Part shown: positions 24,386 through 34,326 of the stretch, one piece after another
Layout of the letters: every line of letters begins with the position of its first letter
How positions within the stretch are numbered: the first letter of the stretch is position 1
Source: an uncultured Campylobacter sp.
Lineage (GTDB): Bacteria; Campylobacterota; Campylobacteria; Campylobacterales; Campylobacteraceae
Reading direction: 5' to 3'
DNA length: 64,000 nucleotides
Assembly: GCF_937973075.1 (NCBI RefSeq)
Contig: NZ_CALBWL010000026.1
Span: 62,001 to 126,000 of the forward strand
Program-made: the position numbers and the translations under genes
Notes under the pieces: generated by a model
The model's database searches: none
The model's input: the letters and a program-made list of their open reading frames with translations, nothing else
Told to the model about the DNA's origin: nothing

Positions 24386-25585
24386 ATGCAGCGCGTTTAT
24401 TTGGATAATAACGCCACTACGATGGTCGATCCCGAAGTTTTTGAGGAGATGAAGCCGTTTTTTTGCGATAAATACGGCAATCCAAACTCCCTTCACAGCT
24501 TCGGTAGCGAGACCCATCCCGCGCTAAGAACTGCGATGGATAGGCTCTATGCGGGACTCGGCGCTGCGGACGCGGACGATATCGTCATCACGAGCTGTGC
24601 GACCGAGAGCAACAACTGGGTTTTAAAAGGAATTTACTACGATAAAATTCTAACCGGCGAGAAAGATAATATCGTCATAAGCTCCGTCGAGCACCCCGCA
24701 ATCAGCGCGACCTGTGCTTTTTTAGAAAAAATTTGCGGCGTAAAGATTACTCGTCTGGGCGTCGATAAAGACGGACTAATCAATCTTAATGAGCTTAGCC
24801 AAAAGATCAACGACAAAACTGCGCTTGTTAGCGTGATGTGGGCAAATAATGAAACCGGCACGATCTTCCCCGTAAAAAAAATCGCACAAATCGCACACGA
24901 GCATGGCGCGCTATATCATGCCGACGCGGTGCAAGCGATAGGTAAGATAAAGGTAAACGTGCGCGATGCGGACGTGGATTTTTTAAGCCTTTCCGGGCAT
25001 AAATTTCACGCTCCAAAGGGCGTCGGCGCACTCTACATCAAAGATAGCAAGCCGCTTACGAGCCTGCTTCACGGCGGCGAGCAGATGGGTGGGCGCCGCA
25101 GCGGCACGCTAAATGTCGCGGGCATCGTGGGGCTCGGCAAAGCCTTGGAGCTAGCGAATAAATTTATAGATTTTGAGCGCACTCAGGTAAGCAGACTGCG
25201 CGATAAGCTGGAGGACGCGCTTTTACAAATTCCAAACGTAAGCGTCGTGGGCGACCGAAGCATTCGCGTGCCAAACACCATCCTCGCCTCGATCCAAGGC
25301 GTCGAAGGAGAGGCGATGCTGTGGGATCTAAATAAAGCCGGCATTGCCGCTTCTACTGGCTCTGCGTGTGCGAGCGAGGCGCTTGAGAATAACCCGATAA
25401 TGGAAGCGATCGGCGCAGATAAGGAGCTGGCGCATACGGCGCTAAGACTTTCGCTGTCGCGCTTTACGACGGAGGCGGAGATCGATTACGCGATCGAACA
25501 TATTGGTAAAGCTATCGCCCGTCTGCGCGGGATTTCAAGCACGTTTGCTTATGCGCCGCAAGGTTATGAGAAAAATAAAGGATAA
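24386..25585 (+). CDS. nifS: Cysteine desulfurase NifS
   Basis: 399 residues. This PLP enzyme takes sulfur from cysteine for Fe-S assembly. The PLP lysine is K206 in SGHKFHAPKG and the persulfide cysteine is C328 in STGSACASEA. HADAVQAIGK carries the PLP-stacking region. It sits three bases before nifU. The NIF-type pair is the main Fe-S system in Campylobacter and Helicobacter. Confidence 0.95.
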   Translation: MQRVYLDNNATTMVDPEVFEEMKPFFCDKYGNPNSLHSFGSETHPALRTAMDRLYAGLGAADADDIVITSCATESNNWVLKGIYYDKILTGEKDNIVISSVEHPAISATCAFLEKICGVKITRLGVDKDGLINLNELSQKINDKTALVSVMWANNETGTIFPVKKIAQIAHEHGALYHADAVQAIGKIKVNVRDADVDFLSLSGHKFHAPKGVGALYIKDSKPLTSLLHGGEQMGGRRSGTLNVAGIVGLGKALELANKFIDFERTQVSRLRDKLEDALLQIPNVSVVGDRSIRVPNTILASIQGVEGEAMLWDLNKAGIAASTGSACASEALENNPIMEAIGADKELAHTALRLSLSRFTTEAEIDYAIEHIGKAIARLRGISSTFAYAPQGYEKNKG

Positions 25586-25588
25586 AAA

Positions 25589-26590
25589 ATGGCAAAAAAT
25601 AGTTTGATAAACGGCTCGATCTGGGAGCAATACTCGCAAAAAGTGCAGGACCGCATGAATAATCCTCGCTATATGGGCGAGATCACCGAGGAGGAAGCGA
25701 AGGCTAGAGGTGGTAAGCTAGTGGTCGCAGACTTCGGCGCCGAGAGCTGCGGCGATGCGGTGCGGCTGTACTGGCTGATAGATCCTAAGACCGATAGAAT
25801 TTTAGACGCTAAATTTAAAAGCTTCGGCTGCGGCACGGCGATTGCGAGTTCGGACACGATGGCTGAGCTTTGCATCGGAAAGACCGTCGATCAAGCGGTG
25901 AAGATTACAAATTTAGACGTGGAGCACGCGATGCGCGATAACCCCGATGAGCCCGCCGTGCCGCCGCAAAAGATGCACTGCTCGGTAATGGCATACGACG
26001 TCATCAAGCAGGCCGCTGCGAATTATAAGGGCATCGATCCCGCGCATTTTGAGGATGAGATCATCGTGTGCGACTGTGCGCGCGTAAGCCTCGGCACGAT
26101 CAAAGAAGTTATCCGCCTAAACGACCTTCACACGGTCGAAGAGATCACGCAATACACCAAAGCAGGTGCGTTTTGTAAATCCTGCGTGCGCCCGGGCGGA
26201 CACGAGGAGAAGGATTACTATCTGGTCGATATTTTAAAGCAAACCAGAGAGGAGATGGAGCGAGAGAGGCTTCAAGCTCAAGCCGAGGCGAGCGCCGCTA
26301 CTGGCGCGAAAGCGGGAGCTGAGATGAGCTTTGAGCAGCTAAATTTGATCGGTAAATTTAAAGCTGTCGAAGGGGTGCTTGACGAAGATATTCGCCCGAT
26401 GCTTCAGATGGACGGCGGTAATCTCGACGTCATCGACATCAGGCCCGCAGACGACGGCAAAACCGATATCTACATCCGCTACTTAGGCGCTTGTAGCGGC
26501 TGCGCCAGCGGTGCGAGCGGTACGCTGTATGCGATAGAAAACGTCTTGCAAGAAAACCTTAGCCCAAACATCCGCGTGATGCCGATCTAG
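25589..26590 (+). CDS. nifU: Fe-S cluster scaffold NifU
   Basis: 333 residues in three domains. The N-terminal IscU-like scaffold has cysteines in AESCGDAV, FGCGTAIASSD and MHCSVMA. The middle ferredoxin-like domain has VCDCARV and FCKSCVRPGG. The C-terminal Nfu domain has the CxxC motif in LGACSGCASG. A linker rich in Ala and Glu (about 225-245) separates the last two. Clusters built with NifS sulfur are passed to client proteins. The start lies three bases after nifS, with AAAGGAT as ribosome-binding site. Confidence 0.94.
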   Translation: MAKNSLINGSIWEQYSQKVQDRMNNPRYMGEITEEEAKARGGKLVVADFGAESCGDAVRLYWLIDPKTDRILDAKFKSFGCGTAIASSDTMAELCIGKTVDQAVKITNLDVEHAMRDNPDEPAVPPQKMHCSVMAYDVIKQAAANYKGIDPAHFEDEIIVCDCARVSLGTIKEVIRLNDLHTVEEITQYTKAGAFCKSCVRPGGHEEKDYYLVDILKQTREEMERERLQAQAEASAATGAKAGAEMSFEQLNLIGKFKAVEGVLDEDIRPMLQMDGGNLDVIDIRPADDGKTDIYIRYLGACSGCASGASGTLYAIENVLQENLSPNIRVMPI

Positions 26591-26998
26591 GGCTATTACT
26601 GCTACGTTTGCATCTTAGCTTAGTCTTACGAAATTTAAGAGCTTAAGCTTCTGCGCAACAGCGGAGCTAAATTCCGCCCCTTAGCTAAATCCGCAATTAG
26701 ACGCTAAATCTGCGTAGAATTTCGCCGTTTGCTTTTAAAAATATCACAAATTTTGCTAAGGTTTTCTAACGCGAAATTCATCCGTAAATTTTGTCTATAA
26801 AAATTTAATTAAAAAGCTTTTTATTTCGCTCGTGTAAGTTTTTTATGAGATTTCGTTTGTAAATTGGACGTAGAATTTCTCCGCGAATTTCATCTTTTTA
26901 TAAATTTAGATGAAAATGCGCCATAAATCGCAGAATTTTAGCTGGCTATAATTTCTTTTTATTATAATTGCGCCTTATTTCAACTAAAAGGGGAGCAA
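26591..26998. other. Intergenic region after nifU
   Basis: No coding frame or RNA gene recognised. AT-rich with many AAATTT and AAATTC words. TATAATTTC and TATAATTG near 26947-26971 could be -10 boxes for the binding-protein gene at 26999. Confidence 0.4.
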
Positions 26999-27787
26999 AT
27001 GAAAGTATTTGTTTTGGCGGCTCTGCTACTTGGTTTTCTATCTGCAAATTCTTTGGATCAGATCAAAAAAGATAGGCTCGTTCGCATCGGTGTATATAAC
27101 GATCAGCCGCCGTTTAGTGCGCTCGTAGACGGCAAATACAGGGGATTTGAGATTACTCTTGGCGAAAAGCTCGGTAAGGAGATTTTCGGCGATAATCCTG
27201 GCAAGGTAAAATTTATCCCGATCACGGCTTCAAGACGCATTAGCGCTTTACAGCGCAATGAAGCGGATATGGTGATTGCGACCTTTACTCCTACGCCCAC
27301 GCGAGCGAAAAAAGTAGATTTTTCGGAGCCTTATTTTAAGGTGCAGGTAGGTGTGCTAGCCAAAAAAGACGAAAATGTCACGAGCTTCGATCAGCTGCGC
27401 AAAAAGAGGATTTTTGTCATCAAACACTCTCCTATTCACAATTTCTTACGCAAAGCGGGCTTTAGAAAGAATTTAAACTTTTGCGCCAGTTCGGCTAAAT
27501 GTTACCGCGCTTTTAAGAGGGCGAAAAATGCCGTGCATGTCGATGATAATCTAATCCTGCACGCATACGCGATCATCGATAATAAAACGCAGGTTGCTTT
27601 GGATGGTCTAGGCAAACAAACTTACAATGCAATCGCCGTACAGAAGGGTAATAATGCGCTGCTAGAGCTAATCAATACATCTTTGGCAGGACTAAAAAAA
27701 GATGGATTTTTGGATAAGACTTTTGATGATACGCTCGGGATTTTTTATCATGGCACGATCGATAAGAAGGAATTCTTGGTTGAATAA
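26999..27787 (+). CDS. Periplasmic amino-acid-binding protein (ABC type)
   Basis: 262 residues. A signal peptide (1-17, ending SANS) is followed by a family 3 solute-binding fold: LVRIGVYNDQPPFSALVDGKYRGFEI, then ADMVIATFTPTPTRAKKVDFSEPYF, then hinge and second lobe. It resembles PEB1/CjaA-type binding proteins of Campylobacter. No permease or ATPase gene adjoins it, so it must use a transporter encoded elsewhere. AAAGGGGAG precedes the ATG. Confidence 0.85.
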   Translation: MKVFVLAALLLGFLSANSLDQIKKDRLVRIGVYNDQPPFSALVDGKYRGFEITLGEKLGKEIFGDNPGKVKFIPITASRRISALQRNEADMVIATFTPTPTRAKKVDFSEPYFKVQVGVLAKKDENVTSFDQLRKKRIFVIKHSPIHNFLRKAGFRKNLNFCASSAKCYRAFKRAKNAVHVDDNLILHAYAIIDNKTQVALDGLGKQTYNAIAVQKGNNALLELINTSLAGLKKDGFLDKTFDDTLGIFYHGTIDKKEFLVE

Positions 27788-28395
27788 AATTTCGTGCAGA
27801 ATTTAACGTGCGCTTGACTTCCGCGCAAAATTCGGTTCATTGTAATGATAGAGCGAGAAAAATACGTTGCGGGCTTAATTTGCTTTTAGAATTCTGTCTT
27901 GATTTTGCTTACCTCTCCTAAAGCACAAATTTATCGAAATTGGTGAGGCTATTTAAAACGCGCGCACCACTAGCGCGAAATTCCATTTTCGGAAGTAAAA
28001 TTTTTAAGCGATTCGGCTGCATTTAAAATCTACGCAACTTTTATAGAGTCTGTTTCAATTTTGCGTTTCACAAAACCCGCGCTAGCTTGTAAATTTCTAT
28101 TTTTCAGCTCCAAATACCTGCTCCGTCGCTACAACTTTATGATTTAAATTTCAAAAATCCTCTAAAAGGAGTTAAACCTCCAAGCGCTATTATCGCCTCA
28201 GTATGGAGAATTTAAAATTTACGTCCTACATCAAAGGCAAATCTTATGCAAAATCGGTGCTAAATGAGCAGGCGGAGCAAATAATTTCAAATTTAGCGGT
28301 ATCTGTCTTATCAGGTGCCACGAAGCTGCATATCACAAAGACGCGGCGAATACAAAAAATGGTCGTAAAATTTTACCTCAAGAGCCAATCTTGAT
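27788..28395. other. Intergenic region without a convincing gene
   Basis: A 63-codon open frame at 28203-28394 has no ribosome-binding site and low-complexity basic content, so I do not call it. The rest is AT-rich with scattered AAATTT words. A small GGAG/CTCC stem lies near 28157-28170. Confidence 0.4.
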
Positions 28396-29109
28396 CTATT
28401 TCACCAGCTCGTAATTATACTCTTTAGTGCCGTCGAGTAGATTTGTGACGTTATAGCCTCGCTCGTTTAGGGCTTTGGCTAGCTTGGCGCTGCGGTTGCC
28501 GCTGTAGCAGTGCGTGATTATCTTTTTGTCTTTGTTGGCCTCAAGCACGTCCTTGTAGTTTTCTAAAGGCTCGCCGTATGGGATATTTATCGCGCCTTTC
28601 ATATGTCCTGCGTCGTAGTCTTGCTTCTGCCTAGCGTCGATGATCAGCACGTTTGGATCATTTGCTATTTTCAAAAACCCCTCCGCGTTTATGCTGCCGA
28701 CCTTATACAGCTCGTAGTCGTACTGCTTCACGCCAGGCGCGTTCATAAGCACACTGAAGCCTTTTTGTTTAAGCAGATCAAGCGCCTTGCCGCTGCGATT
28801 GCCCGTATTGCAATAAAGCACGACGTTTTTATCTTTATAGGCGTTTATCTCATCCAGTCTGCTTTCAAGCTCTCCAAGCGGGATGTTGATCGCGTGTTTT
28901 ATGTGGCCCGCAGCGTACTCGTCCGCACTTCTGACGTCAATGACCAGATAATTTTCTTTCGCCCTATTGTCCTCCTCTATCACCGATAGCGCTGCGCCGC
29001 TTATGGCGTAGCCGTTAGGCTGTTGCATCTCGGCGCCGCAAGTCGCAAAAGATCCCAATGCCGCCAGCAAAACCGCGCTTTTTAAAATTTTGTGAGAAAT
29101 AAATTTCAT
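28396..29109 (-). CDS. Exported protein with two rhodanese domains
   Basis: 237 residues. A signal peptide (about 1-26) is followed by two rhodanese-like domains, each with a complete active-site loop: LYCNTGNRSG (first, Cys near 99) and THCYSGNRSA (second, Cys near 200). DVRSADEYAAGHI and DARQKQDYDAGHM are the matching N-terminal parts. Such proteins transfer sulfane sulfur or act in periplasmic sulfur handling. The two domains look like an internal duplication. The isolated gene gives no clue to substrate. Confidence 0.85.
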   Translation of the reverse strand: MKFISHKILKSAVLLAALGSFATCGAEMQQPNGYAISGAALSVIEEDNRAKENYLVIDVRSADEYAAGHIKHAINIPLGELESRLDEINAYKDKNVVLYCNTGNRSGKALDLLKQKGFSVLMNAPGVKQYDYELYKVGSINAEGFLKIANDPNVLIIDARQKQDYDAGHMKGAINIPYGEPLENYKDVLEANKDKKIITHCYSGNRSAKLAKALNERGYNVTNLLDGTKEYNYELVK

Positions 29110-29453
29110 ATGTTTCCTTTGAATTTTAGCTTTTAAAGCGGGAGATTATATCAAAAATTTAGCTAAATAGTGTGAATTTACGCCGTTAGCAGATGCGAAC
29201 GATCAAGTAGGCGGTTTGCTTGCAAAAGCAAAAGAGCGATAAAATTTAATAAGGTCGGACTTGCGCCCGAGCAATACCAAAAGATAGGGGTTAAAATATA
29301 TAGACCGCCACAATAAACGCTCTTAGGCAAAAGCCGCCCGCAAGCACGCCGCATTCGTTATAAACACAGCTTTTTATCTCCTCGCCGTCGCCGTGCGCAG
29401 AGGCTTGCTCGTAACGCTGCTCGCCGCCTTAGCCTGCAAAGTCCGCGCTTGAA
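29110..29453. other. Intergenic region
   Basis: No gene seen. It lies between two minus-strand genes and should hold the promoter of the rhodanese gene; no clear box stands out. Confidence 0.35.
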
Positions 29454-30245
29454 CTATAAAATTTTAACCTCTAGCTCGAGCGCGACGCCGAAGCACTGCA
29501 AAACCCGCTTGTGAGCGAGCTCTATCAGGCTCATCACATCCTCAAAGCTCGCGCCACCGAAATTTATGATGAAATTGGCATGTTGCTCGCTAAATTTCGC
29601 GCCGCCGATCACGTGACCTTTAAGCCCCGCCGCTTCGATCAGCCTGCCTGCAGCGTCATTCGGCGGATTTTTAAAGCAGCTTCCAAAGCTTGCTCCCTTT
29701 GGCTGGTTGGCGCGCTTGGCAGCGAAATCCGCGGCGAGTTCGGCATCAAAGCCGCGCGAAATTTTAAACTCGGCGCCCAAAATCGGCTCCTCAATCCCGC
29801 TTCTTCGGTAGGCGAAGCTTATCCGCTCGCACTCCACCCAGCCGCGAGCTAGGCGCACGGCAAGCAGGCTATCGCTAATGCTCGCGCCGGCGAGCCCTGC
29901 GTTCATTTTGATTAGCCCGCCGAGCTGCCCTGGGATGTTGCGCAAAAACTCAAAGCCGCCGATGTTTTGCTTTTTGGCGAAGTTGTAAATTTTACCCGAC
30001 TTCGTCACAGCCCCGATGCTAAGGACATCGCCGCTTAAGCTTATGCGATCGAACTCCTCGCTTAGCATCGCAAGGTGCGGCGGCGCGGGCGAGATGAGCA
30101 GATTATTGCCGCCGCCGATGATCGCGCGCTCGCGGATACTCTCAAACTCCGCAAAATCGGCCTCGTCTTTTAAAATTTGCACCGCGAAACTCCCGCCGAT
30201 GCGCACGGAGGTGTATTTGCTAAAATCTATCTGCTTTGTTTTCAA
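29454..30245 (-). CDS. murB: UDP-N-acetylenolpyruvoylglucosamine reductase MurB
   Basis: 263 residues from a TTG start preceded by AAAAGG. This FAD enzyme makes UDP-MurNAc for peptidoglycan. Motifs: SVRIGG, then IIGGGNNLLIS (FAD binding), GFEFLRNIPGQLGG, GSCFKNP with the catalytic serine, and EQHANFIINFGGA near the C-terminus. No neighbour shares its pathway. Confidence 0.93.
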   Translation of the reverse strand: MKTKQIDFSKYTSVRIGGSFAVQILKDEADFAEFESIRERAIIGGGNNLLISPAPPHLAMLSEEFDRISLSGDVLSIGAVTKSGKIYNFAKKQNIGGFEFLRNIPGQLGGLIKMNAGLAGASISDSLLAVRLARGWVECERISFAYRRSGIEEPILGAEFKISRGFDAELAADFAAKRANQPKGASFGSCFKNPPNDAAGRLIEAAGLKGHVIGGAKFSEQHANFIINFGGASFEDVMSLIELAHKRVLQCFGVALELEVKIL

Positions 30246-30838
30246 AATTTTACCTTTTAAATTTCATTTCTAAATTTCGAGCTTGCCGCTCGCCGCGTAT
30301 CGTTTTAAAATTTAGCGATACCGCCGCGCCGCACGGTGCAAAACGCGAACGCTATCTTAAAATTTAACGCTGCTGCGATTAAATTTAGCTCGCTTTCGAT
30401 ACGTTTTCAGCGGTGCGCTACGTCGCACGCGCAACTCGCACTCTGCGGTACAAAATACAGCCGCGCAATGTACCTCCGCGTATAAAATTTCATCGCCGCG
30501 CAGCCGTAAATTAAGGCGGCACATTACGCGGCGACAAATAGCGCTACAGCGCGGTCGATTGACGAACTTGGCGACGATCCGCGGAAGGCTCGGCGTTAAA
30601 TTTGCGCGCAAATTTAAATCCACGTCGCCCTCTACGGCTAAATTTCAAAAGCGGATTACCGCACGTCAAAAACGATATAAAATTCTACCGCGCGTCTGCT
30701 TTTACGTCGAAGTAAATTTTAGCCGAGGCGCGAACCCCTTAACGCCTAGAAATTTAGCCGAAACGAAGGGGCAGTGTTTCGAGCAAAATCAGCCGAAACA
30801 AGGCTCAAATTTCAGCTAAATTTTAACCTCGCCCGGCC
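30246..30838. other. Intergenic region without a convincing gene
   Basis: Open frames here (for example 30559-30819) have arginine-rich, low-quality products and no ribosome-binding sites. The stretch is rich in AAATTT words and CGCG. No RNA gene recognised. Confidence 0.4.
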
Positions 30839-31735
30839 CTACATTGGGTTTTGCCCGCCGCAGTCCGCAAAGCGGATCTCGTTATATTCGCGCGGGATAA
30901 AATTCTCCTGCGCGCTAAGCGGCGCAGGGTAAAAACCGCGCTCGTAACCAAGCTCAAACAGCCTATCCAGCGCCCTTATCTGTACCCCCGAAAGCTCGAT
31001 CGAGGCCTCGTTAGCATAAAGGCTCAGATATTTTTCGAGCTTTGCATCGTCCACGCGGATGAGATTTCGCTCCATCAGCATGTGCGACAAAAAGGGCTTG
31101 TGCGCGGTGGCGATACGCACGCCTTCGGTTAGCACGCGCTCGCACTCGGTGGCGTCCGTTATCGGCAAGCTGCGGCGAACCGCCATACCGCCTAGCGGCA
31201 ACGGCAGATTTTCGCCCGCTAGCTCGCTCCAGATATCCCAGATCTCGCGCTCCACCCAAAGCTCGTCCGAAAAGTCCAAAATGCTCTCGTGTATCAGCAC
31301 GCCCGCGTCCACCTCGCCGCTTAAGACCGCGCCCTCAATCTGCAGAAAGTTTTTATAAACTATGCGCGCCTGCGGGTATGCCATGCGAAAAAGCAGGGCA
31401 TTTGTCGTGTGTTTGCCGCTGAGCGCGACTTTGAAATTTCGCTTTAAAACCGCGCCCTTTTTCTTAACTAGCTTTGGCCCGTAGCCTTCGCCGAAGCTTA
31501 CCGCCGTGCGCAAAAGCGCGTATTCGTCGTAGATCAGCGGATATAGCGCGAAGCTAATCGCCGTGGCCTCATATGTGCCCTTTAGCGCCTCGTCGTTTAG
31601 CGTCTGGATATCAAGCGCGGTGGCGCTAAGCTTTAGATTTTTTGAGCTTACCCAACCAAAATCAATCGCCTTATACATAAAAATATCGTCGGCGTCGGGC
31701 GAGTGAGCGACGTTTATATGCTTAAAAATCTTCAA
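30839..31735 (-). CDS. mqnD: 1,4-dihydroxy-6-naphthoate synthase MqnD
   Basis: 298 residues. MqnD converts cyclic dehypoxanthinyl futalosine in the futalosine route to menaquinone, the route used by Campylobacter and Helicobacter. The signature AHSPDADDIFMYKAI lies at 10-24, followed by a binding-protein-like fold with VALSGKHTTNALLF and LPLPLGGMAVRR. No other mqn gene is near. The C-terminus (NEIRFADCGGQNPM) looks slightly extended. Confidence 0.9.
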   Translation of the reverse strand: MKIFKHINVAHSPDADDIFMYKAIDFGWVSSKNLKLSATALDIQTLNDEALKGTYEATAISFALYPLIYDEYALLRTAVSFGEGYGPKLVKKKGAVLKRNFKVALSGKHTTNALLFRMAYPQARIVYKNFLQIEGAVLSGEVDAGVLIHESILDFSDELWVEREIWDIWSELAGENLPLPLGGMAVRRSLPITDATECERVLTEGVRIATAHKPFLSHMLMERNLIRVDDAKLEKYLSLYANEASIELSGVQIRALDRLFELGYERGFYPAPLSAQENFIPREYNEIRFADCGGQNPM

Positions 31736-32031
31736 ATTTTATCCTTTTTGCTCCGCTTTAAATTTTGCGCGCGGCGCGCAGCTTGATTTTGAATATTGCA
31801 AAATTATAGTGAAATTTTGCTACAGCCCTCATAAAAATGCGGAATTTCTAAAGAAAAACGTGAAAAATTAAGCCCGTTTAAAAGGCTAAATTTAATGCTC
31901 TCCGCTTGCCGCGCAGAGCTTTTACGCTCCTTAAAAATTTCAAATTCCGATGCCGCGCCGAATTTGCGCGAATAATCAAAAATTCATTTCAAATTTGGTA
32001 AAATCAAATGAATTTATTTTTAAGGAAAAAC

Positions 32032-33075
32032 ATGGACGAGGGAAAGAAAAAGACGCTGGATGCGGCACTAAAATCGATCGACAAAGCTTTCGGCAAGGGC
32101 ACGCTCGTGCGGCTGGGCGACAAGCAGGTCGAGCCGATAGATGCCATCTCTACGGGCTCTGTAGGGCTTGACATCGCGCTTGGCATCGGCGGCGTGCCGA
32201 AAGGGCGTATCATCGAGATTTACGGGCCGGAGAGCTCGGGAAAGACGACGCTCACGCTTCACATCATCGCCGAGTGCCAAAAGGCGGGCGGAATTTGCGC
32301 ATTTGTAGACGCCGAACACGCGCTAGACGTAAAATACGCTTCAAATTTAGGCGTCGATACCGACAATCTCTACGTCTCTCAACCCGACTTCGGCGAGCAG
32401 GCGCTTGATATCGTAGAAACCCTAGCAAAAAGCGGCGCGATCGATCTTATCGTCGTTGATAGCGTCGCTGCGCTCACGCCGAAAAACGAGATCGAGGGCG
32501 ATATGGGCGATCAGCACGTGGGGCTTCAAGCGCGACTTATGAGCCAAGCGCTGCGCAAACTCGCCGGCGTCGTGCACAAGATGAACACGACGGTGATCTT
32601 TATCAATCAAATCCGTATGAAGATCGGCGCGATGGGCTACGGCACGCCAGAGACGACAACCGGCGGCAATGCGCTTAAATTTTACGCTTCGGTGCGCATC
32701 GATATACGCAAGATCGCTACTTTAAAACAAAACGAAGAGAGCATCGGCAACCGCGCCAAGGTCAAGGTCGTGAAAAACAAGGTGGCGCCGCCGTTTAAGA
32801 TCGCGGAATTTGACATAATGTTCGGCAAGGGCATCAGTAAGGTGGGTGAGTTGATCGATTACGGCGTCAAGCTCGATATCGTCGATAAAAGCGGCGCATG
32901 GTTCAGCTATGGCGACACCAAGCTGGGTCAAGGGCGCGAAAATGCTAAAATTTATCTAGAGAATAACCCTGCTGTCGCCGAAGAGATCACTGCAAAGATC
33001 CGCGAGCAGATGGGCAGCGTAAATTTCAGCGCAGACGCGGACGATGAAGAAAATTTACAAAGTGGAGATGAATGA
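32032..33075 (+). CDS. recA: Recombinase RecA
   Basis: 347 residues from the ATG at 32032, preceded by TAAGGAAAAAC; an upstream in-frame ATG (32008) would add eight residues and lacks a ribosome-binding site. Walker A GPESSGKTT, the Walker B region LIVVDSVAAL, and the L2 loop TTGGNALKFYASVR are all present. The C-terminus is acidic (DADDEENLQSGDE). The stop overlaps the eno start. Recombination, SOS response and integration of transformed DNA depend on it. Confidence 0.97.
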   Translation: MDEGKKKTLDAALKSIDKAFGKGTLVRLGDKQVEPIDAISTGSVGLDIALGIGGVPKGRIIEIYGPESSGKTTLTLHIIAECQKAGGICAFVDAEHALDVKYASNLGVDTDNLYVSQPDFGEQALDIVETLAKSGAIDLIVVDSVAALTPKNEIEGDMGDQHVGLQARLMSQALRKLAGVVHKMNTTVIFINQIRMKIGAMGYGTPETTTGGNALKFYASVRIDIRKIATLKQNEESIGNRAKVKVVKNKVAPPFKIAEFDIMFGKGISKVGELIDYGVKLDIVDKSGAWFSYGDTKLGQGRENAKIYLENNPAVAEEITAKIREQMGSVNFSADADDEENLQSGDE

Positions 33076-34325
33076 TGATTTATATCGAAGATGTTTATGC
33101 GATAGAGGTACTTGACAGCCGCGGCAATCCGACCGTGAAAGCGACCGTGGCTTTAAGCGACGGCACCATAGCAAGCGCGATAGTGCCAAGCGGCGCAAGC
33201 ACGGGCAAACGCGAGGCGCTAGAGCTTCGCGATGGGGGCGATAGATACTGCGGCAAGGGCGTGCTAAAGGCGGTAGAAAACGTAAATTCGCAGATCGCCG
33301 AAGCCGTGATCGGACTTGATGCGTTTGATCAAAAAGCACTTGATGATGAGATGAGAGAGCTTGACGGCACCGATAACTACTCAAGCTTGGGCGCAAATGC
33401 GGTACTTGGCGTATCTATGGCGGTAGCGCGCGCGGCGGCTAAAAGCCTTGACATGCCTTTGTACCGCTATCTTGGCGGCGCAAATGCTAGCGTGCTACCC
33501 GTGCCGATGTTTAATATCATCAACGGCGGCGCGCACGCGAACAACAGCGTGGATTTTCAAGAATTTATGATTATGCCGTTTGGATTTGATAAATTTAGCG
33601 ACGCGCTGCGAGCGGCGACTGAGATTTACCACACGCTAAAAGGCCTTTTAAACGCGGCCGGCCACAGCACGGCGGTGGGCGACGAGGGCGGATTTGCGCC
33701 GAACTTAAACGACAACGAAGAGCCGATCAAGCTAATCATGCAAGCGATCGAAAAAGCAGGCTACAAAGCAGGCGAGCAGATCAAATTAGCCCTTGACGTC
33801 GCAGCTAGCGAGCTGTACGAAAACGGTAAATATAAGCTAGAAGGTAAGGAATTTTCAAGCGAAGAGCTGATAGAGCGATACGCACGTCTTTGCGAGAAGT
33901 ATCCGATATTTTCGATCGAAGACGGCCTAAGCGAGGACGACTGGGCTGGCTGGGCGAAGCTAACGAGCAAGCTTGGCTCTAAAGTGCAGCTCGTGGGTGA
34001 CGATCTATTTGTAACGAATGAGAAAATTTTACGCGAAGGCATCGCCAAAGGCGTAGGCAACGCGATTTTAATAAAGCCAAATCAAATCGGCACGGTTAGC
34101 CAAACTATGCAGACGATCCGCCTAGCTCAGCGCAAAGGCTACCGCTGCGTGATGAGCCACAGAAGCGGCGAGAGCGAGGATAGCTTTATCGCAGACTTCG
34201 CCGTCGCGATGAATACGGGTCAAATCAAGACGGGCGCGACCTCAAGAAGCGAACGCAACGCTAAATACAACCGCCTGCTTGAGATCGAGCGCGAGACGGA
34301 CGAGTTTTTGGGAAATCAAATTTAA
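33072..34325 (+). CDS. eno: Enolase
   Basis: 417 residues. It interconverts 2-phosphoglycerate and phosphoenolpyruvate. VLDSRGNPTV (14-23) is the N-terminal signature, GDEGGFAPNL contains the catalytic Glu, VGDDLFVTN the metal Asp, and IKPNQIGT and SHRSGESEDS the active-site Lys and Ser/Arg. It overlaps recA by four bases, an order also found in C. jejuni. Confidence 0.97.
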   Translation: MMIYIEDVYAIEVLDSRGNPTVKATVALSDGTIASAIVPSGASTGKREALELRDGGDRYCGKGVLKAVENVNSQIAEAVIGLDAFDQKALDDEMRELDGTDNYSSLGANAVLGVSMAVARAAAKSLDMPLYRYLGGANASVLPVPMFNIINGGAHANNSVDFQEFMIMPFGFDKFSDALRAATEIYHTLKGLLNAAGHSTAVGDEGGFAPNLNDNEEPIKLIMQAIEKAGYKAGEQIKLALDVAASELYENGKYKLEGKEFSSEELIERYARLCEKYPIFSIEDGLSEDDWAGWAKLTSKLGSKVQLVGDDLFVTNEKILREGIAKGVGNAILIKPNQIGTVSQTMQTIRLAQRKGYRCVMSHRSGESEDSFIADFAVAMNTGQIKTGATSRSERNAKYNRLLEIERETDEFLGNQI

Positions 34326-34326
34326 A

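Noticed and set aside
28203..28394. 63-codon open frame before the rhodanese gene
   Set aside because: No ribosome-binding site, simple basic composition, and no domain pattern.
30559..30819. 86-codon open frame between murB and mqnD
   Set aside because: Arginine-rich product, no ribosome-binding site, overlaps frames on the other strand.
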